Shown here piece after piece: positions 1 through 5,145 of a stretch of 7,016 bases of DNA. The position numbers and the translations under genes were made by a program. The notes beneath the pieces are model-generated. The model was not told the DNA's origin. It was given only the letters and a program-made list of their open reading frames with translations, and ran no database searches. Where the stretch lies: assembly GCA_964612995.1 (NCBI GenBank), contig CAZTGE010000185.1:1-7016 (forward strand), written 5' to 3'. How positions within the stretch are numbered: position 1 is the stretch's first letter; the number at the start of each line of letters is the position of its first letter. The DNA comes from SLQH01 sp964612995 (GTDB lineage Bacteria; Planctomycetota; UBA11346).

Positions 1-52
1 CTCTGTGTTCTCTGTGGTTTATGAGAGCACAGGAATAGGCCTGAGTAGTTAC
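1..52 (+). repeat. Right-hand end of a palindromic MITE-like element, truncated by the window edge
   Basis: This stretch matches 6794-6845 at 51 of 52 positions (A at 26 versus G at 6819), in the same orientation. It corresponds to the right arm and right end of the 153-bp element at 6693-6845, ending in the same GGCCTGAGTAGTTAC terminus. The left part of this copy must lie before the window. It codes for nothing recognisable. Confidence 0.9.
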
Positions 53-298
53 GCATGGTCATGCGCCCTTTTCCCGAACAATGGAATGCCGACCTGGTGA
101 TCGGCGCTCCCGGGGCGAGCTTTGAGTCGCCCTGCCTGCGTAGGCCCTGGGCCGCACGACGCGCGCCAGGCAGGAATCATGACAGGGCCGCATCGCCCGG
201 ATGGGCCGATGCCGTGCACCCATTGCCTTGCCGGGCTGGGGCCCCGGCAAGGGCGGGTCGCCGAGCTGCGAGCGATCGTGCCAGCCTGGCGGGGCGGT
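53..298. other. Non-coding, hairpin-rich intergenic stretch downstream of the large minus-strand gene
   Basis: No reading frame here looks real. The stretch carries several inverted repeats: GCCGA/TCGGC at 88-105, an 8-bp perfect stem CCTGCCTG/CAGGCAGG at 131-138 and 167-174 enclosing a smaller GGCC/GGCC hairpin (143-153), and a 10-bp perfect stem at 226-252. It could be a decayed repeat element or the 3' region of the large gene's transcript. No tRNA or known small RNA is recognisable. Confidence 0.5.
226..252 (-). terminator. Possible terminator hairpin of the large minus-strand gene
   Basis: CCTTGCCGGG and CCCGGCAAGG form a perfect 10-bp stem with a 7-nt loop, about 47 nt past the stop codon of the gene ending at 299. 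No T-run follows on the minus strand, so an intrinsic terminator is only inferred from position and stem strength. It may equally be one of the palindromes of this repeat-rich region. Confidence 0.4.
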
Positions 299-3200
299 TC
301 AGCCCCAGGCGCCCGAGCCGAGCGAGGCGAGCTGACGTTTGATCTCGGCCTCGACGAAGCGGCGCATACCGGTGAGCTCGCCCAGGGCGCTGCCGCGGCT
401 GACCACCTCGGTGGCGAGGGTGGCGAACAGGGCCTGCTTGACCTCCTCGTCCCGCAGGAGTTCGGGCAGCTGGGCCCGCAGCTGATCGGCCACCATCCCC
501 GGATCCGCCGTCGCGGCGGCCACCGCCGGTTGCGCCGCCGCCGGAGCCACACTCGCCGCAGCGGCTACGCCGACGGTGTGGGCCACCGGAATCGCATCGT
601 CATCCGGGAGGGCCGCGGCCGGCTCGGCCACCATGCCCGGAAGCTCGACATCGAGCACCTCGTCCCCCGCCTGGGGCGTGAAGTCGGGCGGCTCCGCCGG
701 CCCATGTCCGATACCCAGCGACTCCGGCTCCTCTTGTGGCACCGGCGGTGGCTCGGCGCCGGCAGCCTCGGCCGCGAGTTGCCCGAAGAGATCCTCGAGC
801 TCCTCATGCGCTCTGTCCTGCTCAGCCGCTGGTGGCTCGATCAGCGCCGCGGCGGCGGCCGGTGGGGTCGCCGCATCCGGTTCGAACCCACCGACATCCG
901 GCACGGCGGCATCGGCCACCAGCGCCGGGTCCGGATCGCTCGCGGCGGCAAGTGACGTCTGGTCCGGCACGGGCACTGCGGTATCGGGCTCCGGGTCCGG
1001 CTCGCTCGCGGCACTATCGCTCACCAGCGGGTCGCCTTCGCTGGCGGCACTATCGCTCATCAGCGGGTCCAACCCGGATGCGTCAGCAGCAGGCGCTGCA
1101 CCCGGCCCGCTCGCGCTGGCATCGCCCACCAGCGGCTCAGCTTCATCAGCGCTGGCATCGGAACTCGCAAGGCCCGTCTGCACTTCCTCGCTGTCCGCTT
1201 CCACCGCCGGCGATGGCCTTGACCCCAGCTCGGGCGCCAGGGCCGCGACCAGCATCTGCCGCGTCGCCGGGTCGGCGAGCAGATCCGGCAAGCAGGCGCG
1301 TAGACTATCGAGCATCGAACCGGGTTCGCTCGCCGCCGCCGCGGGCGCAGCCACCGGGGCGTCATCCTCGGGTGCGACCGCTACGACGGCGGAACCGGGC
1401 ACCTGGTCATCGGCGTCCTCCGCCGCTCCGGCTGCATCGAACCAGCCATGCATGCCCTGCTCATCCGCATCGATCGCATCGCCGCTGTCCGACTCCGACC
1501 CGGCCGCAGGCTGTTCTGACAGCGCCGGTTTCAAGGCGGCGGTGATGTCGGAACCGGTATCCGACGCGACGATCGACGCTGACTCGCTCAGCGGCGCGGA
1601 CTCCGGATCGGCGTCCAGCTCCGGCGCGGGCGCCTCAGCCGCGTCCTGCTCCTGCGCGGGGAACGGCGCGGACTCCGGATCGGCGTCCAGTTCCGGCGCG
1701 GGTGCCTCAGTCGCGTCCTGCTCCTGCGCGGGGAACGGCGCGGACTCCGGATCGGCGTCCAGTTCCGGCGCGGGTGCCTCAGTCGCGTCCTGCTCCTGCG
1801 CGGGGAACGGCGCGGACTCCGGATCGGCGTCCAGCTCCGGCGCGGGCGTTTGGGCCGCGTCCGAGCTGAGCGTGGGGTCCGGCTCAGACTGGGAAAGTGA
1901 GGCGGACTCAAAGGCCGCGCCCAGCTCCGGAGCAGGCTCCTGGGTCGCGTCCGATCCGAACCCAGAATCGGACGCAAAGGGCGCTGCGGATTCCGGGTTC
2001 GCCACCAGCTCCGGCGCGACCGCGGACTCCCCCTCCGCTTCCGGCTGCTCCATCGCGGCAGCATCATCCGCCGCATCGCCCGTTGCGTCGATCGGATCCA
2101 TGCATTCGGTCGGCGCCTCATCGTAGACCTTCCCATCAAAGGGGCCCTGCCCCTTTGGATCCCCGAGTCGGCCCGCATTGCGGACCTCGCGCTCCTCCGT
2201 CGCGGTTCGCGGCTTCGCCGCGTTTTCCGCGGGCCTACGGCCCATTGTCGCGGAAAACCACCGCTCGGTCGGACGGTCGCTCCACTGCGCTGCGCTCCGG
2301 CCTGAGTCCATCAGTGGACCTTTGAGGGACGCGTCATCGTAGACCGGATCGGCTTCTGCCACGGCGACGGAGGCGGTGCCTGTCACCGTTTCGCCCGTCC
2401 CCGTTTCGTGGTCGGCGGTGCCTGTCCCCGTTTCGCTCGTCTCGGTCCCCGTTTCGCCCGCCTCGGCGATCCCCGTCTCGCCGGAGGTATCGGTCTGAGC
2501 GACGATGGTGCGGGCCGTGATATCGGCGGTGTCCGGTGTCGTCTCAGCGTTGGTGCATACGGGGACCGTCGCGGGCGCTGCATCCGGCTGCGCGGCGGAC
2601 GGTTCCAACCCGGCGAACAGCTGGTCGATCGAGCTGGTGCCCGGAGCATCGGTGGCCACCGCCGCGCGCGCTGTGCCCGGTAAGCCCGGGGCAGCGACCT
2701 CGCTGGCCGTGGACTCGTCGCGTGGTCCTCGATCGGCAGCACGGGGCGAACTCGAGGTGCCGGATGCCATGGCTGTCGACGACGCGGGTGTGGCGGGAGC
2801 CGACAGCTGGACCACCGCGTCGAACAACGCGTCGAGCTGGTCGCCCGGTGGTGACGACTCCGGCGCTGGCGCCTGTGCATCGAGCTGTTCGGTCGGCGGG
2901 CTGCGTTCCGCGGTCACCGGGTGGCCCCGGTAGCCCTCCGAAGCGGCGAGGCTTTCGGGGCCGGTGGCCTGGGCGGGACCCTCTCGCTGCGTCGCCTCCT
3001 GCTCGCCAGGCGCAGCCTCAGGCTCCTGCGCGCCGTTCGCCCCCGCTGGTGCATCCGCCTGCGCGGCGCTCGCCGGCTGCGGCGCTGCGTCCGCGTCCGG
3101 GTCTGCCGCCCCGGGCTCCGAGAGCATGTGGTCGAAGGGATCGTCGACGGCGGTTGCGGACGGCGCGCGCTGGCCGGACCCGCTGCTGACGGCGTCGGGA

Positions 3201-4180
3201 AGTTCCACCGCAGCAGCCGCTGGCGTGAACCGCGCGTCGTCCACATCGTCGGGGCGGGCGGATCGGGCATCGGTGATCGGTGGAATCCCGCCGTAGCCAA
3301 CGTGGCGCTCGAGGCCGGTGATCGCCTGGCGGAACGCGCTGGCATCATCGTCGGTGGAGCGGCTCTCCGACATCGGGAATTCACCGGATCCGGCCGGGCT
3401 GACCGCTGGCTCGCGCGTTGCGGCGAACAGGCCCTCCAGCCGCTGCTCCATGGCGTCGAGCTGCTGCAGGCGCTCGCGGATCTCCTGGAACTGCTCCAGG
3501 CGCCCATCGAGCTCGGTGAGGGTACCCAGGCTGTCCTGGAGATGCGCGAAGCGCTCGTCGATCCCGCTCTCCATGTTCTGCATCCGCCTCCGGAGGCTAT
3601 CGCGCAACTTCTTGAGCAGATCGGATTCCATGTCGTCGAGCGCGGCACGCAGCAGCTCGGGCTCGCCTGTTCCCGGGGCGACATCGCGCAGGTCACGCGT
3701 CATCGCGTCGCGCAAGGCGCGGATGTCGGCTTCCAGGCCGTTGCGCAGGCCCTCCATCTGAGCCGAGACGGTGCGTTCGAGCCGGGCGGTGAAAGCCGGA
3801 TCGGCGGCGGCCTCACCTGGCGTCCCCTGGTCGGCGAGTTGCTGCGCCACTGCCCGGGCGAGGGCGTCGACCAGCGCTTCCTGCTCGCCTGCCGCGCGCT
3901 CTTCGGCCCCACCATCGAGTACCGAACGCACCCGCCGGGTGATGGCCCGCGTGGCCGGATCGGTTTCGACCTCGCCGCTGGCGATCCGACCCGCGGTGGC
4001 CAACAGCTCGTCGCACAAGCCGGTCACGTCTTCGTAGCGTTGCTCCTGCAACATCCGGTGGGCGAAACGCAACTGGCCATGCAGCGCGCCGACGTCGATT
4101 CCCGCATCCTCGAGCGCGGCCAGACGCTGCTCGACCCGGGCGATGTGCCCGCCGGCCTCTTCCCTGCGCAGATCATCCAT
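299..4180 (-). CDS. Large acidic, low-complexity protein with N-terminal coiled coil and duplicated C-terminal helical module; function unknown
   Basis: I do not recognise this 1293-residue protein. Residues 1-65 look like a small helical-hairpin domain (a 'GIDV...QRYEDV' pattern as in helical-hairpin or TPR-like repeats). Residues about 130-255 are charged and heptad-like, a probable coiled coil. Residues about 260-1220 are mostly Ala/Pro/Asp/Glu/Ser-rich and probably disordered, with an ETGT microrepeat (566-598), a 72-residue basic insert (613-684) and a 24-residue tandem repeat (778-863). A 35-residue helical module occurs at 954-988 and again at 1228-1262 (18/35 identical), the second followed by a charged helix to the C-terminus. 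There is no signal peptide or membrane segment, so a cytoplasmic location is inferred. The ATG at 4180 is supported by GGAAGG nine bases upstream and a strong promoter further up. The architecture suggests a multivalent scaffold or hub, comparable in layout only to PopZ-type polar organisers. Long antisense frames are composition shadows. Confidence 0.85.
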   Translation of the reverse strand: MDDLRREEAGGHIARVEQRLAALEDAGIDVGALHGQLRFAHRMLQEQRYEDVTGLCDELLATAGRIASGEVETDPATRAITRRVRSVLDGGAEERAAGEQEALVDALARAVAQQLADQGTPGEAAADPAFTARLERTVSAQMEGLRNGLEADIRALRDAMTRDLRDVAPGTGEPELLRAALDDMESDLLKKLRDSLRRRMQNMESGIDERFAHLQDSLGTLTELDGRLEQFQEIRERLQQLDAMEQRLEGLFAATREPAVSPAGSGEFPMSESRSTDDDASAFRQAITGLERHVGYGGIPPITDARSARPDDVDDARFTPAAAAVELPDAVSSGSGQRAPSATAVDDPFDHMLSEPGAADPDADAAPQPASAAQADAPAGANGAQEPEAAPGEQEATQREGPAQATGPESLAASEGYRGHPVTAERSPPTEQLDAQAPAPESSPPGDQLDALFDAVVQLSAPATPASSTAMASGTSSSPRAADRGPRDESTASEVAAPGLPGTARAAVATDAPGTSSIDQLFAGLEPSAAQPDAAPATVPVCTNAETTPDTADITARTIVAQTDTSGETGIAEAGETGTETSETGTGTADHETGTGETVTGTASVAVAEADPVYDDASLKGPLMDSGRSAAQWSDRPTERWFSATMGRRPAENAAKPRTATEEREVRNAGRLGDPKGQGPFDGKVYDEAPTECMDPIDATGDAADDAAAMEQPEAEGESAVAPELVANPESAAPFASDSGFGSDATQEPAPELGAAFESASLSQSEPDPTLSSDAAQTPAPELDADPESAPFPAQEQDATEAPAPELDADPESAPFPAQEQDATEAPAPELDADPESAPFPAQEQDAAEAPAPELDADPESAPLSESASIVASDTGSDITAALKPALSEQPAAGSESDSGDAIDADEQGMHGWFDAAGAAEDADDQVPGSAVVAVAPEDDAPVAAPAAAASEPGSMLDSLRACLPDLLADPATRQMLVAALAPELGSRPSPAVEADSEEVQTGLASSDASADEAEPLVGDASASGPGAAPAADASGLDPLMSDSAASEGDPLVSDSAASEPDPEPDTAVPVPDQTSLAAASDPDPALVADAAVPDVGGFEPDAATPPAAAAALIEPPAAEQDRAHEELEDLFGQLAAEAAGAEPPPVPQEEPESLGIGHGPAEPPDFTPQAGDEVLDVELPGMVAEPAAALPDDDAIPVAHTVGVAAAASVAPAAAQPAVAAATADPGMVADQLRAQLPELLRDEEVKQALFATLATEVVSRGSALGELTGMRRFVEAEIKRQLASLGSGAWG
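488..592 (-). other. C-terminal copy of the duplicated 35-residue helical module (approximate limits)
   Basis: Residues about 1228-1262 of the large protein contain the pattern LRAQLPELL, then D, QAL and a final SR. They align without gaps to residues 954-988 with 18 of 35 identities. The pattern of Leu/Ala spacing is that of two short amphipathic helices separated by an LP turn. This copy is followed by a charged helix (RRFVEAEIKRQLASL) to near the end of the protein. It is probably the folded interaction domain of the chain. Confidence 0.6.
1007..1069 (-). repeat. Short 36-bp direct repeat (12 residues, about two copies)
   Basis: Two near-identical copies of a 36-bp unit encode DPLMSDSAASEG and DPLVSDSAASEP in the disordered C-terminal third of the large protein. 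The shared GCACTATCGCTCA starts at 1011 and 1047. This is a minor in-frame expansion of the low-complexity region. Confidence 0.7.
1310..1422 (-). other. Internal copy of the duplicated helical module and its flank (approximate limits)
   Basis: The end of this stretch that codes for residues from about 954 on begins the internal module (GSMLDSLRACLPDLL), which continues down to about 1217. It matches the C-terminal copy at 488-592. An acidic, Ala-rich flank precedes it (residues about 920-953). Its helical pattern stands out from the surrounding disordered sequence. Confidence 0.5.
1593..1848 (-). repeat. 72-bp tandem repeat, about 3.5 units, in frame within the large gene
   Basis: Units begin at 1593, 1665, 1737 and 1809 with exact 72-bp spacing. 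The fourth keeps about 40 bp before diverging. Units 2 and 3 are identical over all 72 bp. Unit 1 differs by three C/T transitions, one of which changes a residue (Ala for Thr). Each unit encodes 24 residues of the type APAPELDADPESAP followed by FPAQEQDATE, giving residues about 778-863. Decayed versions of the same motif (APELVANPESA, APELGAAFESA) precede it in the protein, so the array seems to have expanded repeatedly by slippage or unequal exchange. Confidence 0.95.
2114..2129 (+). repeat. Left 16-bp direct repeat flanking the inserted palindromic element
   Basis: CGCCTCATCGTAGACC matches 2330-2345 at 15 of 16 positions, with the last 12 identical. The two copies lie at the two edges of the structured segment. 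They encode the recurring VYD(D/E)A of the protein. They may be a target-site duplication or pre-existing homology. Confidence 0.8.
2130..2329. mobile_element. Palindromic MITE-like element inserted in frame in the large gene
   Basis: The ends form imperfect inverted repeats: TCCCATCAAAGGGGCC reading inward from 2131, and TCCCTCAAAGGTCC inward from 2329 on the other strand. Internal hairpins are at 2137-2157 (8-bp stem), 2170-2186 (6 of 7 pairs), 2208-2222 (6-bp stem, TTC loop), 2222-2258 (10-bp outer stem GTTTTCCGCG/CGCGGAAAAC around a GGCC/GGCC hairpin) and 2306-2319 (5-bp stem). Element plus one flanking repeat is 216 bp, exactly 72 codons, so the host frame stays open. The encoded stretch (residues about 613-684) has 13 Lys/Arg and two of the protein's four Trp, unlike its surroundings. 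It has no transposase, so it would need one supplied in trans. The element boundaries are my inference. Confidence 0.7.
2330..2345 (+). repeat. Right 16-bp direct repeat flanking the inserted palindromic element
   Basis: CGCGTCATCGTAGACC is the partner of 2114-2129 (15/16, one C/G difference). It directly abuts the right terminal inverted repeat of the segment. The spacing between the copies is 216 bp. Confidence 0.8.
2388..2485 (-). repeat. ETGT/GETG microrepeat region in the large gene
   Basis: The plus strand repeats CCCGTTTCG or close variants at irregular short intervals. On the coding strand this gives a run of GETG, ETGT and TGTG at residues about 566-598. It is low-complexity, Thr/Gly/Glu-rich and probably disordered, a slippage-prone tract next to the inserted element. 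Confidence 0.7.
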
Positions 4181-4189
4181 CGCTTCCCG

Positions 4190-4195
4190 CCTTCC
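4190..4195 (-). promoter_or_regulatory. Ribosome binding site of the large gene
   Basis: GGAAGG on the minus strand lies nine bases before the ATG at 4180. A second purine run, GGGAAG, sits only two bases before the ATG and is too close to work alone. This supports the ATG at 4180 over in-frame alternatives. Confidence 0.6.
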
Positions 4196-4290
4196 GACCC
4201 AGCGATGCCGCTCCGTCGACCGCCATCAGCGGCCGCGCGCCCGCCCCGCGGCGCGGCACCCGACCGCGCATGGCGCGATGGAGACGAATC

Positions 4291-4308
4291 GCGTTTGTTC
4301 GCAAACGC
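4291..4308 (-). promoter_or_regulatory. Leader hairpin upstream of the large gene
   Basis: GCGTTTG and CAAACGC form a perfect 7-bp stem with a 4-nt loop (CGAA on the transcribed minus strand). It lies about 15-30 nt downstream of the predicted transcription start and more than 100 nt before the start codon. It may stabilise the 5' end of the message or bind a regulator. No known riboswitch is recognisable in this leader. Confidence 0.45.
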
Positions 4309-4328
4309 ACATGACGGGCCAATCACCG

Positions 4329-4357
4329 ATGATACGCCTGCCGCGCAGGAGGGTCAA
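4329..4357 (-). promoter_or_regulatory. Sigma70-type promoter of the large gene
   Basis: On the minus strand TTGACC (4352-4357) is followed after exactly 17 bases by TATCAT (4329-4334). Both boxes are one mismatch from consensus (TTGACA, TATAAT). Transcription would start near 4322, giving a leader of about 140 nt before the ATG at 4180. This separates the large gene from the CoaB-like gene upstream. Confidence 0.7.
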
Positions 4358-4422
4358 CGCCCGCCGCTGCGAGGTTGACAGGGGCGCGCAAGCTCGGCCC
4401 GCCGCGTCGGCTCTGCCAGATA

Positions 4423-4450
4423 CCGGTGCCCGGCGTTCCGGGCCTGCCGG
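4423..4450 (-). terminator. Possible terminator hairpin of the CoaB-like gene
   Basis: GCCCGG (4428-4433) and CCGGGC (4438-4443) form a perfect 6-bp stem with a 4-nt loop, extended by an outer CCGG/CCGG pair (4423-4426, 4447-4450). It starts 12 nt past the stop codon at 4463. There is no T-run, so the terminator role rests on position. Confidence 0.4.
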
Positions 4451-4462
4451 AGCTCAGTACGC

Positions 4463-5095
4463 TCAGAGCGTGGCGATGCGGCGGGCCAGGGCGTCGAGCA
4501 GCGCCACGCGATCCGGGTAGGGCTGGACCCGTTCGGCGTCGACCAGCGCCTGGACCGTGCCGTCGATGCTGTTGGCCACCACCACCGCGGCGTCGATCCG
4601 CGCGCGCAGCGCGCTGGCGGCGGCGATCACCGTGCGCGCGTCCTCGTACTTGAAGGCTACCAGGATGCCGGCAAACCCCGCCGCGCGCAGTCCATCGACC
4701 AGCTTCGGCGCCGGATTCAAACAGATGTGCACCTCGGCCGCACCGGACGGCAGCTTGGCTCCAGCCGGCAGTTCATGCCACCCGCCCGCTGTATCGCGGC
4801 TGCGGATGCCACCCACGGTGTAATCGTTGATCGCGGCCGAACAGACCACCACCCCTTGTGGGTGGTCTGCGACCCAGTCGCGCACGGCGGTGTCGAGCTC
4901 ACAGCGCAGTGTATAACGCCGGGCAGCGACCTCTGGGGCGGCGTCGCACGACAGCAGCAGATCGGTTGTCAACCCGCCCAGCCGACACTGCAGGGCCACG
5001 GCGGTCGCACCGCTGGCATCCACCCGCAGGTGGCGCACGGCGTCCACGGACACCCGTGGCGCGCCGCCGATAAGAAGAACCGGTCGGTTGCTCAT
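4463..5095 (-). CDS. Stand-alone CoaB-like (phosphopantothenate-cysteine ligase domain) protein, divergent
   Basis: The 210-residue protein resembles the CoaB half of the Dfp/CoaBC enzyme, which joins 4'-phosphopantothenate and cysteine in coenzyme A synthesis. There is no flavoprotein (CoaC) domain. Visible matches, in order: an N-terminal beta strand with GGAPRVSVDAVRHL (residues 10-23), like the GGT..piDpVR motif; SAAINDY (86-92), like the AAvaDyrp motif; Lys114 in GAKLPSG, a candidate for the conserved lysine; PAPKLVDGL (128-136); FKYE (148-151), like the FKLET motif of eukaryotic PPCS; and VAN (173-175). The usual N-x-SSGKMG loop is degenerate here (VDASGATAV, 25-33) and seems to lack its asparagine and lysine, so activity is uncertain. 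It may be a paralogue with another role. No clear ribosome binding site precedes the ATG at 5095, and a TATACT box lies 12 bases upstream, so a leaderless message is possible. Confidence 0.75.
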   Translation of the reverse strand: MSNRPVLLIGGAPRVSVDAVRHLRVDASGATAVALQCRLGGLTTDLLLSCDAAPEVAARRYTLRCELDTAVRDWVADHPQGVVVCSAAINDYTVGGIRSRDTAGGWHELPAGAKLPSGAAEVHICLNPAPKLVDGLRAAGFAGILVAFKYEDARTVIAAASALRARIDAAVVVANSIDGTVQALVDAERVQPYPDRVALLDALARRIATL

Positions 5096-5135
5096 CGCCG
5101 GGGCGGAGTATAAACAAATCGCCGCACCATACCAC
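5088..5135. promoter_or_regulatory. Overlapping divergent promoter region between the CoaB-like gene and mgtE
   Basis: The two divergent start codons are 50 bp apart. The only A/T-rich patch, near 5107-5118, offers TATACT on the minus strand (5107-5112) and TATAAA on the plus strand (5109-5114), so the two -10 boxes overlap. A TTGCTC (5088-5093) could be the plus-strand -35 with a short 15-bp spacer. The minus-strand -35 is poor. If both are used, the two transcripts would compete. Confidence 0.45.
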
Positions 5136-5145
5136 CGGACGCCCC

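Noticed and set aside
53..298. A tRNA or small RNA gene in the hairpin-rich leading stretch
   Set aside because: The hairpins do not form a cloverleaf and no conserved tRNA loop sequence is present. Nothing matches a known RNA that I recognise.
1593..1848. Regular 72-bp repeats as a possible CRISPR array
   Set aside because: The units are contiguous with no unique spacers, are a multiple of three long and lie in frame in a gene.
576..2126. A 516-codon Ser/Ala/Gly-rich plus-strand frame antisense to the large gene
   Set aside because: It mirrors the low-complexity and tandem-repeat region of the minus-strand gene. The minus frame is longer, has a promoter, a ribosome binding site and helical domains.
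2921..4378. A 485-codon plus-strand frame antisense to the N-terminal half of the large gene
   Set aside because: It is a composition shadow with no start signal. It also runs through the promoter of the minus-strand gene.
4375..4380. A perfect TTGACA -35 box on the plus strand
   Set aside because: No -10-like sequence lies 15-19 bp downstream, and no plus-strand gene follows.
5096..5145. A magnesium-sensing riboswitch before mgtE
   Set aside because: The gap to the divergent gene is only 50 bp, too short for an M-box type riboswitch, and no such structure is visible.
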